DNA of 64,000 nucleotides from contig CAKVAO010000004.1 in the NCBI GenBank assembly GCA_934725355.1, positions 23,725 through 87,724 of the forward strand. The letters run 5' to 3'. This document shows positions 25,366 to 35,324 of this stretch, one piece after another. The notes below the pieces were generated by a model. That model had not been told where the DNA came from. It worked only from the letters and a program-made list of their open reading frames with translations, and did not search any database. Both the position numbers and the translations under genes were made by a program. How positions within the stretch are numbered: position 1 is the first letter of the stretch; each line of letters opens with the position of its first letter. Origin of the DNA: an uncultured Candidatus Saccharibacteria bacterium (lineage in GTDB: Bacteria; Patescibacteriota; Saccharimonadia; Saccharimonadales; Saccharimonadaceae).

Positions 25366-25923
25366 ATGGTTAAATCTCGCGAATTTACGAAGCAGCAGCG
25401 CAACATCGTAGTGCTGCTACACAATATCCGATCAGTCCAGAATGTCGGAGCAATCATACGTACCTGTGAATGCCTAGGCATCAAACAGTGTTACGCTACT
25501 GGCTACACGCCAAATTTAGAATTTGCTACCGATGGCTCAAATCTGCCAATCTTGCCACACGTTAAAGCAAAGCTCGAACGCGAGCTACATCGCAGTGCCC
25601 TTGGCGCCGAGCAATTAGTCAAGCTTAGCTATCGCCCTGATATTAATAAATTGATACAGGATCTAAAGCGGTCTGACTATCGTTTAATTGGGCTAGAACA
25701 GAATCAGCGATCAGTTGTTCTAAGCGATTATCACGCCCCAACTAAAATCGCACTGCTCTTAGGCGAAGAAGTGCACGGCATAACCAGCAACCTGCTCGAG
25801 CAGTGTGATGATTTGATTGAAATCCCAATGTTTGGCGTAAAAGAAAGTTATAACGTTTCCGTTGCCACTGGAATAGCGCTTTATAGTCTAACTATTTCTT
25901 CGTTACCGCAGTTACCTCGATGA
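25366..25923 (+). CDS. SpoU/TrmH-family RNA 2'-O-methyltransferase
   Basis: SPOUT enzymes methylate ribose 2'-OH in tRNA or rRNA. All three motifs are present: NIRSVQNVGAIIRTCECLGI (motif 1), LLLGEEVHGI (motif 2) and IEIPMFGVKESYNVSVATGIAL (motif 3). At 185 aa it is a minimal version without an extra RNA-binding domain. TATACT lies 8 nt before the ATG. It is divergent from pilB and its 3' end overlaps the convergent FKBP gene by 32 nt. The exact RNA target cannot be told. Confidence 0.9.
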   Translation: MVKSREFTKQQRNIVVLLHNIRSVQNVGAIIRTCECLGIKQCYATGYTPNLEFATDGSNLPILPHVKAKLERELHRSALGAEQLVKLSYRPDINKLIQDLKRSDYRLIGLEQNQRSVVLSDYHAPTKIALLLGEEVHGITSNLLEQCDDLIEIPMFGVKESYNVSVATGIALYSLTISSLPQLPR

Positions 25924-26506
25924 TAAACTTTAGTGGCGTATTAGCAGGAATAGCACCATTGCCACTCTCGCCGTAAGCCTTGCCTGATGGAATTGATAGT
26001 AAGTAGACGCCACCAGCACGCTTAACCTCAAGACCCTCTACCCAGCCAGAAATTAGCGAACCGTCTTCTAGCTTGAATTCGGTCGGCGTAGCATTACCAC
26101 CTTCTGATTTAGTGCTGTCGAAAATTGTGCCGTTCGGCATCCAGCCAGTATAGTTAACCTTCACAGTATCGCCCTTTGAAACGGTAGCGCCATCACCCTC
26201 TTTCAGCGTTTCAACTGCTAGATCTTTTACATCATCAGCGTTAAAGCTAGCCACGCGATCTTTGTAATCGTCACTGAAAATGCGCTTTTTCTTCTGCGCC
26301 TCCTCTTGCTGCTTTTTATACTGCTCCATGTATTCTTTATACTGCTGATTAACCTTGTCGTTGGCCACAGTGTTAGGATCGGTCTTTGGATCGACAGCAC
26401 CTAGAATCATCGAGGCGAAACCAGCAATTGTAAACACCAGCATCATTATAGCAATTACCCAGATACCGATGCGCTGCGCCTTTGGTGTTTTATGGTATGA
26501 ACTCAT
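25892..26506 (-). CDS. Membrane-anchored FKBP-type peptidyl-prolyl isomerase
   Basis: The protein catalyses proline isomerisation in folding proteins. A TM helix (about 13-36) is followed by a Gln/Lys-rich helical stalk (about 50-78) and an FKBP domain (about 95-203) with VKVNYTGWMPNGTIFDSTK and SGKAYGESGNGAIPANTPLKFIIEV. The orientation suggests an external chaperone for secreted proteins. GGGGG lies 8 nt before the ATG. The 3' end overlaps the SpoU gene. It follows pheT by only 16 nt of non-coding sequence on the same strand side, with pheT downstream. Confidence 0.92.
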   Translation of the reverse strand: MSSYHKTPKAQRIGIWVIAIMMLVFTIAGFASMILGAVDPKTDPNTVANDKVNQQYKEYMEQYKKQQEEAQKKKRIFSDDYKDRVASFNADDVKDLAVETLKEGDGATVSKGDTVKVNYTGWMPNGTIFDSTKSEGGNATPTEFKLEDGSLISGWVEGLEVKRAGGVYLLSIPSGKAYGESGNGAIPANTPLKFIIEVTAVTKK

Positions 26507-26522
26507 TATTATCCCCCTATTT

Positions 26523-29027
26523 CTAGATTACTTTAGCATTTATTTCGGTTGCATGTTTCTCGATACGGTGTATTACCGCATTGACGTCATCGATTTTTAT
26601 AGTCTTGTCGCGGTCGTGAAAATCGATGTGCAGTGTCACATTCTTTGTCGCCTCATCGAGCGCAAAAATCCCTGCTGGCGTAACCGTGTATGCAATATGG
26701 TCACCGACGTGAGTTAGCTGCTTCTGTACATAGCTCAACACTTGCTCAAATGACGTATTAGCCATTACGCGCAAAGTTACATCGCGTGACGTTCCCTGAT
26801 AACGCATTACCGGCGTGTATTCCTTGTCCGTTAGCTGCTTTAGATTAATTTGTTTAGTCAGCAGTATAAAGCCTGCTGTATAATCAGACAGCTTAAATTC
26901 ACGTCGCACCTTGCCGTTAAATTCACCCATTACGCCAACCAGCTGGTCGTTTAGATAAACCGTTGCCGCACGCTTTGATTCGAATAGGCTGAGCGAGCTA
27001 TCTAAATTCTCAGCTTGGTCTAGGCGTACGTACGACAAACTTTCGTGTCCAAATACGTAATTCAGGATGTGTTTCATCTGATAGAACGCCGATCCTTGAC
27101 CGTCCTTAGAAGTCAACACACCTGCTACCTGCGGGATTTCCGCCGGCAGGGTTGACTCATCAGAATCCATTTGCCCCTGACGATGCACTTTTCCAACCTC
27201 GAATAGCATAAAGTCGTCATAACCCACCCGCAAATTATCGCGTGCTAGTTCGACTAGATTGGGCAGTAAACTGCGACGATAGTACTGCAAGTTTGGTGAA
27301 ATTGCGTTGACAATTCTAAACGCCTTGGCCTTGTCATCGCCAACTTTGTCTAGCAGATCGCCATGAATGAATGAGTAGCTATAGACCTCGTTACCGCCAG
27401 CCTCGCGCAGACGCTTACGCAGTTCCATTTCTACTGCATATTGCGAGTCAACCTCTGCCGCACTAAAGTCACGTTGCGGGCTAGTCGCTGTAATAGCATC
27501 ATAACTGTTTACTCTGCCGATGTCTTCTATAACGTCCTCGTTAATATGCAGATCCGTCCGCCACCATGGAGCAGTGGCACGCAACCGATTATCATCCACA
27601 TCTATATCGTCATACTGCAGATTATGTAGAGTCGAGCTAATCAGCTCTGGCGTGTAACCACCGTCAATATGACCCAGTACATCAGTAACTAGCTTTGTTG
27701 GCATATCGAATTTGTTAACCGAAGGCTTAATCGGATAGCTGTCTACGACATTACTAATTACATGACCACCAGCATATTTCTCTAGCATTGCCACCGTACG
27801 GAGTAATACTGGATGAGTTAACAGACTTGGCTGACCCTTGGTAAATCTAGTGATTGCTTCGCTAAAGATACCGTGGCGGAACTGTGTGTTGCGTAGATTG
27901 TATAGATTAAAGGTTGCACTCTCGATCAGCGCCCTCTTAGTATCTGTAGTGATTTCAGTCGCTTTGCCACCCATTGCACCAGCTAATGCGATAGGCACGC
28001 TGTTTTCACTATTGCCTGCCGCAATCACAATATCCTTGTCGGCAAGTTCGATCGTACGACCATCCAGTAACTCTAGTTTTTCACCCGTCTGACCAGCACG
28101 CACCACGATATCTGCCGCCTTAGTCGGTGAGACTGCGATAACCTTATCTAGGTCAAATGCATGCAGCGGTTGACCAGTTTCCATCATCAGATAATTTGTA
28201 ATATCGACTGGCGCTGAGATAGAGCGCACGCCAACACGACTAAGTTCGCTACGCATCAGCTGTGGAAGGTCTCTACTGCCGTCAATGCCATCCATAGCAA
28301 CGCATTCATATCGATTACATAGCGTTGGGTCGGCAATAGTTACCGATATTGCAGTATCGGATTTATTGGCTACCACAGCACCGTCTAAGTCGTTAAACCA
28401 CTCTGGCGTCTTGGCTTCCTCGCCTAGGATAGCCGCAACTTCACGTGCAAAGCCGATTACACCGAAGCAGTCAGGGCGGTGAGTTAGGCTCTTATTCTCA
28501 ACCTCTAATAAATAATCGCCCAGATCAAATACATCAATAATCGAATCGCCTGGCTGAACCTTCAAATCCGTTACATCCAGAATGCCTTCGTGCTCGTCCC
28601 AGAGATCTAGCTCCATTGGACTCGCCATCATACCTTGGCTTAATACGCCACGTAATTTACGGGCACTGAGCACTAGCTCGTCATTTGTACCATAGGTTTC
28701 CGGTACAATCGTCTTCGGTGGCAACCAAACCGCCTTCATTCCAGCATGGACATTTGGTGCACCACAGACAACTTCGACATAGCCATTTTCATCGCGTGGC
28801 ACATCTGGCGTCTTACTACCGTCATAAACACGGCAAATATGTAGGTGGTCACTGTTGGGATGCTCTATGCAGGTTTTTACCTCGACAACCACTGCACCAG
28901 CATATTTTGCGTGTAGATTTGTTATGCTCTCGATTTCCACTAAGCGCGCACCAATCAACTTTGCCAACTGATCAATCGGCGGCACGTTTGCGATATATTT
29001 CTTTAACCAATTTACTGAGATAATCAT
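26523..29027 (-). CDS. pheT: Phenylalanyl-tRNA synthetase beta subunit
   Basis: It forms the alpha2-beta2 enzyme that charges tRNA-Phe. The 834-aa length is usual. Order of domains: tRNA-binding EMAP-like (about 40-155, including HPNSDHLHICRV and VCGAPNVHAGMKAV), B3/B4 editing, B5, the catalytic-like core, and a C-terminal anticodon-binding FDX-ACB domain (about 745-834; YQGTSRDVTLRV). GAGG lies before the ATG. It starts 12 nt after pheS, so the two genes form the standard pheST operon. Confidence 0.96.
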   Translation of the reverse strand: MIISVNWLKKYIANVPPIDQLAKLIGARLVEIESITNLHAKYAGAVVVEVKTCIEHPNSDHLHICRVYDGSKTPDVPRDENGYVEVVCGAPNVHAGMKAVWLPPKTIVPETYGTNDELVLSARKLRGVLSQGMMASPMELDLWDEHEGILDVTDLKVQPGDSIIDVFDLGDYLLEVENKSLTHRPDCFGVIGFAREVAAILGEEAKTPEWFNDLDGAVVANKSDTAISVTIADPTLCNRYECVAMDGIDGSRDLPQLMRSELSRVGVRSISAPVDITNYLMMETGQPLHAFDLDKVIAVSPTKAADIVVRAGQTGEKLELLDGRTIELADKDIVIAAGNSENSVPIALAGAMGGKATEITTDTKRALIESATFNLYNLRNTQFRHGIFSEAITRFTKGQPSLLTHPVLLRTVAMLEKYAGGHVISNVVDSYPIKPSVNKFDMPTKLVTDVLGHIDGGYTPELISSTLHNLQYDDIDVDDNRLRATAPWWRTDLHINEDVIEDIGRVNSYDAITATSPQRDFSAAEVDSQYAVEMELRKRLREAGGNEVYSYSFIHGDLLDKVGDDKAKAFRIVNAISPNLQYYRRSLLPNLVELARDNLRVGYDDFMLFEVGKVHRQGQMDSDESTLPAEIPQVAGVLTSKDGQGSAFYQMKHILNYVFGHESLSYVRLDQAENLDSSLSLFESKRAATVYLNDQLVGVMGEFNGKVRREFKLSDYTAGFILLTKQINLKQLTDKEYTPVMRYQGTSRDVTLRVMANTSFEQVLSYVQKQLTHVGDHIAYTVTPAGIFALDEATKNVTLHIDFHDRDKTIKIDDVNAVIHRIEKHATEINAKVI

Positions 29028-29039
29028 ATTTTCTATCCT

Positions 29040-30065
29040 CTATTTGAATTTCCTTAAGAATGCTAGTTTACCTGACTCAAAATGCCGCAGATCCTCAATG
29101 CCGTATTTCAACATCACTAAACGCTCAAGACCGCCACCCCAAGCAAAGCCACGATACTTAGTTGGATCAATACCAGCCTCCTTTAGTACGTTCGGATGTA
29201 GCATGCCGCAGCCCAGCATCTCTAGCCATTCGCCGCCTTTGCCACCACCACCTAATGCTGCTGGCTTTTCAATCTGAAATTCTAGGCTCGGCTCAGTAAA
29301 CGGGAAGTAGCCCGGCTGTGTTTTAATATTTAGTTTCTGCCCATAATAGGTCTCAAAGAAGTTCTTCAGTAGCCCCAACATCTGTCCTAAGTTGGCATCG
29401 CGCGACACAAATACACCCTCGATCTGGTTAAAGGTATGATCGTGAGTTACATCAGCATCTTCATTACGGAAGACACGGCCATAGTGGATTTCCGCAATTT
29501 GACCACCCGCCTCTAACTTCGCTTTGCCTGCCTTTAGGGTACGATTTTCCATAGCCGTTGTATGAGCTGGTGGAATATAGCCCTCCTCAGTCCGGAAGGT
29601 ATCATAACCGTCGCGTGCTGGGTGGTTGGGCGGAAAGTTTAAGCTAGTAAACATATGGTAATCATCGTCAATTTGACGCGCCTCGTGGCATTCAAATCCC
29701 ATACGCGTAAAAACATCGACTACATGCTGTAGTTCCAATGTCAGTGGGTGCAAGCTACTGTTGTCTATTGGTAGCAGGGTTGGACGAGCAAACGACTGTG
29801 CTTTTGTATCGACGTCAAATGGCGCCGTCGCATCTAGGGGTACTACACTAGCCTCTTCTTGCTGCTCGGCGTATTTATCAGCTGCTGTTTGAATCTCGTT
29901 TTTCAGAGCGTTGATTTTTTGACCAAAAGCAGAACGCTCCTCGACTGGCAATTTCGGAATCTCACGATACAATTCCTTCAGTTCTTTGGCTTTCAATAGT
30001 TCACGCGGGTCTTCGCCTGCTTTGATCCGACCAAAGAGATTAGTTCGAACTTCGTCTAAATTCAT
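29040..30065 (-). CDS. pheS: Phenylalanyl-tRNA synthetase alpha subunit
   Basis: This is the catalytic subunit of PheRS. A coiled-coil arm at the N-terminus precedes the class II core: HPLTLELQHVVDVFTRMGFE, FRNEDADVTHDHTFNQIEG (motif 2), FTEPSLEFQI, and motif 3 GFAWGGGLERLVMLKYGI. I put the start at 30065 (MNLDEVRT, 341 aa) because TAAAAT lies 7 nt before it and because an earlier start would read through the promoter. It is followed directly by pheT. Confidence 0.95.
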   Translation of the reverse strand: MNLDEVRTNLFGRIKAGEDPRELLKAKELKELYREIPKLPVEERSAFGQKINALKNEIQTAADKYAEQQEEASVVPLDATAPFDVDTKAQSFARPTLLPIDNSSLHPLTLELQHVVDVFTRMGFECHEARQIDDDYHMFTSLNFPPNHPARDGYDTFRTEEGYIPPAHTTAMENRTLKAGKAKLEAGGQIAEIHYGRVFRNEDADVTHDHTFNQIEGVFVSRDANLGQMLGLLKNFFETYYGQKLNIKTQPGYFPFTEPSLEFQIEKPAALGGGGKGGEWLEMLGCGMLHPNVLKEAGIDPTKYRGFAWGGGLERLVMLKYGIEDLRHFESGKLAFLRKFK

Positions 30066-30089
30066 ATCTATTATTTTACCACAGATAGC

Positions 30090-30119
30090 AAAATAGCTCT
30101 CGCGCACGAGAGCTATTTT
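30090..30119. terminator. Terminator between the aquaporin gene and pheS
   Basis: A perfect 13-bp stem (AAAATAGCTCTCG / CGAGAGCTATTTT) with a 4-nt loop ends in T runs on both strands. It closes the aquaporin transcript just upstream of the pheS promoter. Confidence 0.9.
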
Positions 30120-30137
30120 AGGACTATAACCTATAGA

Positions 30138-31304
30138 CTAGGCCTCAAATTCCTCAGCAGCATTATCGCTGTTCTTAGCCATCATACGATAAGCTGATAC
30201 ACCGATAGTCATACCAACAACCGCACCTAGTACATAGACAACGATTGGCCATGCGACAGTTGCAAAGTCACCCCAATGGAAGGCACTCAGAGCAACAGCT
30301 ACAGCTGGGTTCAGGATAGCCGTAGAGCCAGCAATCGCTAGACCAGCAAATAGACCAAAGCCAACTGCTAGACCCTTAGCAACAGCACACTTACGCTTGC
30401 CAAATAGAGCATAACCAGCACCTAGACCAAAGACAACGGTACCTAGAATTTCAGCAACTAGCGCGCCCCATTCTTGACCCTTCTCTAGACCTAGCTGAGA
30501 GTGAATTTTTGGCTTGTAGTTATCAGCAATTTTGACACCAGCCTCAGTATTAGTATCAATACCAGCCATTTCCGCCATCATCTCAGTAGCAGTCTTACCC
30601 TTGGTAATCTCTGTTGTGCCCTGGTTCTTTAGATAGTTCTTAGACCACTGTTCAACGCTACCAGCCTTAGCAAAATCAGCCTCAGTTGCAGCACCTTGCG
30701 AAATCGCAACAGTCTTGAGTGCGTTACCTAAGCTAAAGTTAGCATTAACAATACCCGTCATAGCTAATATAGCTAATGCCGCACCAACAAACTGTGCAAC
30801 AATGTAGGCAAATGCCTTAACACCATCAACTTTCTTGTTGATCCATGCAGCGATGGTGATTGCTGGGTTTAGATGTGCACCCGAAATTGCACCAAATACT
30901 ACCACTAGAACAGCCAGTGTTAATGCAATACCTAGTGAGCCAAAATACTGGTTAGTTGCTAGACTTAGGATAGTTGCAGACAATACAAAAGTACCGAATG
31001 CTTCAGCTAGCATAGCAGCTGGATTTAGTGAGGCAAGACGCTCAGTAATGCTACCCTTCTTTGCCTTGGTGTCGTCGCTAGCTTCAGGCTCAGTCACTTC
31101 TACAACCTCGACAGCTTCTTCGACATCATCGGTATCGACATCAGCCTCAGCCGCAGCGTTTTTACTTTCTTCAGACTCAACAGCCATTGACTCGTCATTG
31201 ACGTCAGCAGCTGCTTCGTCTAGGGTCTTTTTCGTTACGCGCGTCTTAGTCTTGGACGCAGACTTCTTCGAAGACGCACGCTTGCTACTTTTCTTTGTAG
31301 CCAT
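30138..31304 (-). CDS. Aquaporin/MIP-family channel with charged N-terminal tail (388 aa)
   Basis: MIP channels pass water or small solutes. Two NPA motifs are present, GAHLNPAITIA and ILNPAVAVA, each in a half-membrane loop, with six TM helices. The family is usually about 230-280 aa. Here there are two additions: about 95 residues at the N-terminus (Lys/Ser/Ala-rich, then Glu/Asp/Val-rich) and a roughly 70-residue loop between TM helices (about 205-275). The N-terminal tail looks like the histone-H1-type tails found on TopA and on the 126-aa protein at 63.1 kb. Upstream AAGGAGGG serves the ATG. Confidence 0.9.
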   Translation of the reverse strand: MATKKSSKRASSKKSASKTKTRVTKKTLDEAAADVNDESMAVESEESKNAAAEADVDTDDVEEAVEVVEVTEPEASDDTKAKKGSITERLASLNPAAMLAEAFGTFVLSATILSLATNQYFGSLGIALTLAVLVVVFGAISGAHLNPAITIAAWINKKVDGVKAFAYIVAQFVGAALAILAMTGIVNANFSLGNALKTVAISQGAATEADFAKAGSVEQWSKNYLKNQGTTEITKGKTATEMMAEMAGIDTNTEAGVKIADNYKPKIHSQLGLEKGQEWGALVAEILGTVVFGLGAGYALFGKRKCAVAKGLAVGFGLFAGLAIAGSTAILNPAVAVALSAFHWGDFATVAWPIVVYVLGAVVGMTIGVSAYRMMAKNSDNAAEEFEA

Positions 31305-31435
31305 ATTTACTAATCCCTCCTTAATAATTAAACTACAAGCTTAATTTTAACCGCCCAGTGTAATTTTGTCCATAGTTTATCTGACAATAAGCTGGCACAT
31401 CACATCAGACAGCTAATGTATGATATAATTTGCTT

Positions 31436-31678
31436 ATGTCAATCATTTATAATGACACCCAAGAGAAGTCGGAGCTGCAGAAGCGTATAACCGCTGAATT
31501 GCGCGAGAAGCAAAACCGCAGCAGTAAAGTCGAGGGCAGCTCTTATCAGCACAAAGACACTTACACGCCTGGCGACGAGTATCAGAAGGACCTAGAGCCT
31601 GCGAACATGACTGCCTGGGTATGGATAATTATAGTAGTCATTGCCGTAGGGCTAATTATCTACACAGCAACATTATAA
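31436..31678 (+). CDS. Small tail-anchored membrane protein (80 aa)
   Basis: Residues 1-55 are charged and hydrophilic, and a single TM helix (WVWIIIVVIAVGLIIYTA) ends the protein, as in tail-anchored proteins. TATAAT (31424-31429) ends 6 nt before the ATG, so transcription would begin at or next to the start codon. The following gene begins 31 nt later with its own strong ribosome site, so the two probably form an operon. The function is unknown. Confidence 0.7.
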   Translation: MSIIYNDTQEKSELQKRITAELREKQNRSSKVEGSSYQHKDTYTPGDEYQKDLEPANMTAWVWIIIVVIAVGLIIYTATL

Positions 31679-31709
31679 ATTACTTATAGACAAGCCATAG
31701 GAGGGATAA

Positions 31710-32375
31710 GTGGAAGAGAGAAACGACAAGGCTAATGCCGAAGCCAAGCCTGCAAAACAGCATAGACTTAGCAAGAAACCGCAAAAGGCTATCGAGTACA
31801 CTGTTTGGTGTGTGCTGCTGCTAATTGTTCTAACAGTAGCTGGTGGCGTCTATATCATTGCCGATTCAGCCAAGGCGATTAGCGCCTACCGCGATGGTAT
31901 ATTTAATCAGTATAGTGATGCGACAAATGGAAAGAACGTTGGTGCACCAATCGAGCTACGTAAAGTCTGGCTAGCCGACAAAATTAATCCTAGATACCAG
32001 AAGACGCTAGCACTCAATGATTCGTATAAAAAGCTATTATCTGATATTAAGAGCTACAATCAAACGCGCGAGGCACACGACAAACTAGTCAAAATATTTA
32101 ACGAGGGCACCGAAGGAACTACAACTCTTTCCAGTAAAACACTCGACGCCGTACAGTCCTATGAGAAGGTTATTAAGTCATATTATCCTAATGAATCGAC
32201 ACGCCTGCAGGCTATGTCAGAGCTAGAAAGCAAGGTGGCAAGCAGTATTAATTTTTCCGAGATATCGCAAAGCCTTAACAGAGTGCTCCACGCCAATGAC
32301 GAATGGCTAGACACTGTTCGCAACAGTATCAACAGCGAGCAAGATACCTTCCAGCAGAAAATCAACGGTATTTAG
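31710..32375 (+). CDS. Single-TM protein with external helical domain (221 aa)
   Basis: It starts with GTG, supported by AGGAGGG 5 nt upstream. A charged cytosolic N-terminus (1-27) precedes a TM helix (about 30-52). The rest is a helical domain that recalls LemA-like proteins in overall plan (TM, then helices), but I cannot confirm membership. It lies downstream of the tail-anchored protein gene and ends before a terminator. The function is unknown. Confidence 0.7.
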   Translation: MEERNDKANAEAKPAKQHRLSKKPQKAIEYTVWCVLLLIVLTVAGGVYIIADSAKAISAYRDGIFNQYSDATNGKNVGAPIELRKVWLADKINPRYQKTLALNDSYKKLLSDIKSYNQTREAHDKLVKIFNEGTEGTTTLSSKTLDAVQSYEKVIKSYYPNESTRLQAMSELESKVASSINFSEISQSLNRVLHANDEWLDTVRNSINSEQDTFQQKINGI

Positions 32376-32421
32376 TATCTAAAATTCGAGCATACCCTAC
32401 CACCCACCTAGTTATCAGAAA

Positions 32422-32447
32422 AGCCCGATGGAACAAGCGGGCTATTT
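32422..32447. terminator. Bidirectional terminator between convergent genes
   Basis: AGCCCG pairs with CGGGCT across a 10-nt loop, followed by ATTTT on the plus strand and TTTTC on the minus strand. It separates the LemA-like-plan gene from the VirD4-like gene. Confidence 0.7.
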
Positions 32448-32502
32448 TGGTATATTCACATATAAGCATACTTGTGTAGATATGCAGATGTTTATAGATA
32501 GT

Positions 32503-35259
32503 TTATTTTGTAGTACGCTGGCGATGAGGACGACGACGCGGCTTCTTCTCTCTGCTATTTAGTGTATTGGGCGTATTAGGTGCGTTTGAATCACTAAGCA
32601 TAACAGGAACGTTAGACGCGTCTTTAACATTAGCTAAATCGTTAACAGCAGTATTGTTCGCTCTAGTCATACTTTTGTCAGGTGACATTGGCGTCGTGTT
32701 AACAGCATCGGTCTCAGCGGCCGTTTTGATCGCTGCGAATAGATCACCTAGCTTCTGCGAGCCTTGTACGCCAGACGGCGAAGTTTTCTTCAGCTTCTTC
32801 TCCTCTTTTCTGATTTCGCGTTGCGCAGACTTAGGCATTAAATTCTCAGGAGTTTTAATCTGACTATTGATCATTGCTGCAACCTCCGCTACGGGCTTAC
32901 CATAGGCAGTACGGCTATACTGGATAATCTCACTCAAGTGATCCTTTGGCTCAGGTGGCCACTTCAGTGTAATGCCACTAAAGGCTGGCATCTTCTCACC
33001 CTCGATCATCATACAGCTGATAAAGTGGCGATTGTTCATCTGTAGAATGTCATTAGCTGCAAAGTTTGGCTCGAACTGTTGTGCTAGCACTGGCGCATCT
33101 TCTGGTGATACACGCATTGATATAATTGTACCAACATTACCAAAGACCGCATCACGCACAGTATCAGTCATCTGAGATATATACTGGTTCGCAACTGTCA
33201 GACATAAGCCATATTTACGCGCCTCAGATAGAATGACCGCAAACGAGTCGGTAGCAAAGTTCTGAAACTCGTCAACGTATAGATAGAATGGACGGCGATC
33301 CTTTACATCTGGAATATCGCTACGGCTCATGGCGGCTAGCTGTATTTTAGTCACTAAGAACGAGCCTAAGATGCTAGCATTATCCTCACCAATCAGCCCC
33401 TTAGATAGATTAACGATCAAAATCTTGCCTTCGTCCATAATCTGGCGAACATTAAAGCTAGATTTTGGTTGACCGATGATATTACGGATAGTCGGATTAG
33501 CAACAAATGCACCAACCTTGTTTAGAATCGGGGCGACCGCTTCAGTAACATATTTATCAGTCCAGCTAGCAAACTCCACGCGCCAGAACTGCAGAACCAC
33601 TGTATCTGTGACGTGACTAACTACATCCTCGCGGAATTTCTTGTCTGTCAGCATACGCGTAATGTCTAGCATCGTAGTATTTGGATATTCTAGCAACGCC
33701 AAAATGGTATAGCGCAGAACATATTCTAGACGCGGCCCCCATGATTCGCCAAACATACGTTTTAGTGCACCAATAATCTCTGAGCTAATATTGCTACGCT
33801 GCGCCGGGTCGTAGACTTCCATCGGGTTAAATGCCATTGGATATGCAGTATCCGAGGGGTTAAAGTAAACCACATCCTTGATACGGGAAGGCGGTATAAA
33901 CTTCAAGTTATCAATAGCAAAGTCACCGTGCGGATCAATAATTGCATATCCTTGGTTTTGATAGATGTCCGACAACGTCAGTAGCTCTAGCAGACCAGAC
34001 TTGCCTGTACCAGTCTGGCCAATTATGTAGACATGACGGCTACGGTCACGCCGATAGATACCAAACTGCTTCTGCATACCACGAAAGTTAGTCATACCGA
34101 AAGCACTGATCTGTCGATCGTGCTCGTGGTCGCCCGTTAGCACTGGCAGGTTAGCTGGCGGTTCTGCTGTTTTGCTGTTGGCCCAGACTACATTCGGTGT
34201 TTCGACATTCATATGCGGTAGATGGAATACCGAGGCAAGCTCCTCGATATTTAGAATAAAGCCATCCCCTTCACGGAATCGACGTTCGATGTAGGGCTTT
34301 AGGTCATCACGGTCAAATGACGGCGTGCGCGCCAACTTAAAGCCATTTAGGCTAGTAGAGTTAAACTGCTTGAAAGCCGAGGCGACGGCATTCATCTGGA
34401 TACGCGCGCTAGTTTGGTTACTACCTAGGTAAGCAATGCGGATTTTCACCTTATAGCCCAATTTCTGCGACTTCTTCTCTGCCTCTGAGACACGCATTTT
34501 ATCGCGATCACTCATGTCGCGTTTGACGGTTTCGCCTGCTCCGCCTTCAGGTGGCTGCCATAACGCCTGTAATGCCTGAACAAACCAAATCCAGGCCTCG
34601 GACTTCGTTGTCGTACCGTAGCCTTCTTTGTATTTGCTGATAAATTTAGCGCTATCTTGCTGCCAGCTATCCGCAACAGGACGAACTAAAATCTGCACCC
34701 AAATCTCTTCGTCGGTTTTATCAAGCTTAGTTAGTGCTGCGGTGATACCAGCCAGCGGGTCTACATCGAAGTTCTGGAACGTTTTAATCGGAAAGTATTG
34801 GTTATCTGTCAGCACTAGCTCGTCAATAGCAGTAACAGGATGTGAACTTGCTGTACCAGCATAGTCCTGCGCAGCTTCATGAATCTGAACAGAAGGATAT
34901 TGTGCGTAAATCTGCCCCTCAACGAAATTCTGCAAATGCTTTGGTACACGAACGTAGAAGCGAATCTGGTTGCCAACACTGGCAATCTCAAACGATAGGT
35001 GCTCTTGTACGCCACCGCTCATTTTTAACTCTTGTTTGTCGCGCAGAATTCCATGAAGCGACGCAAACAGTTGCTCTGCTGATAGTTCCTTTTTATCGTT
35101 ATCACGAGGAATTTCGAGTGCGAGTAAAACATAATCGTACGGATCAACAAACTCGGTCTGTTCTTTCTTATAATTGCGCCACGTTAAGAAGCTAAGGATA
35201 CCTATAGTCGGTAACCATATATACCACTGCGTAAAGAATGCCAAAAGCTGCTCAATCAT
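32503..35259 (-). CDS. VirD4/TraD-like conjugation-type ATPase (918 aa)
   Basis: It has an N-terminal TM helix (about 12-28), a large region typical of candidate-phyla homologues (about 40-370), then a HerA/VirD4-type motor: Walker A GQTGTGKSG (about 411-419), DPHGDF, a Walker B-like region FYLYVDEFQNFATD, and an arginine-finger area. A disordered Lys/Thr-rich C-terminus follows. These proteins couple DNA or protein substrates to type IV secretion machinery. The VirB6-like gene at 48.6 kb may work with it. -10-like TAATCT abuts the ATG. Confidence 0.85.
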   Translation of the reverse strand: MIEQLLAFFTQWYIWLPTIGILSFLTWRNYKKEQTEFVDPYDYVLLALEIPRDNDKKELSAEQLFASLHGILRDKQELKMSGGVQEHLSFEIASVGNQIRFYVRVPKHLQNFVEGQIYAQYPSVQIHEAAQDYAGTASSHPVTAIDELVLTDNQYFPIKTFQNFDVDPLAGITAALTKLDKTDEEIWVQILVRPVADSWQQDSAKFISKYKEGYGTTTKSEAWIWFVQALQALWQPPEGGAGETVKRDMSDRDKMRVSEAEKKSQKLGYKVKIRIAYLGSNQTSARIQMNAVASAFKQFNSTSLNGFKLARTPSFDRDDLKPYIERRFREGDGFILNIEELASVFHLPHMNVETPNVVWANSKTAEPPANLPVLTGDHEHDRQISAFGMTNFRGMQKQFGIYRRDRSRHVYIIGQTGTGKSGLLELLTLSDIYQNQGYAIIDPHGDFAIDNLKFIPPSRIKDVVYFNPSDTAYPMAFNPMEVYDPAQRSNISSEIIGALKRMFGESWGPRLEYVLRYTILALLEYPNTTMLDITRMLTDKKFREDVVSHVTDTVVLQFWRVEFASWTDKYVTEAVAPILNKVGAFVANPTIRNIIGQPKSSFNVRQIMDEGKILIVNLSKGLIGEDNASILGSFLVTKIQLAAMSRSDIPDVKDRRPFYLYVDEFQNFATDSFAVILSEARKYGLCLTVANQYISQMTDTVRDAVFGNVGTIISMRVSPEDAPVLAQQFEPNFAANDILQMNNRHFISCMMIEGEKMPAFSGITLKWPPEPKDHLSEIIQYSRTAYGKPVAEVAAMINSQIKTPENLMPKSAQREIRKEEKKLKKTSPSGVQGSQKLGDLFAAIKTAAETDAVNTTPMSPDKSMTRANNTAVNDLANVKDASNVPVMLSDSNAPNTPNTLNSREKKPRRRPHRQRTTK

Positions 35260-35324
35260 CTATCTATAGATTATCAGATTACACCTATAAACTCAAGCAA
35301 AATAGCCACTACACTAACCAGCGT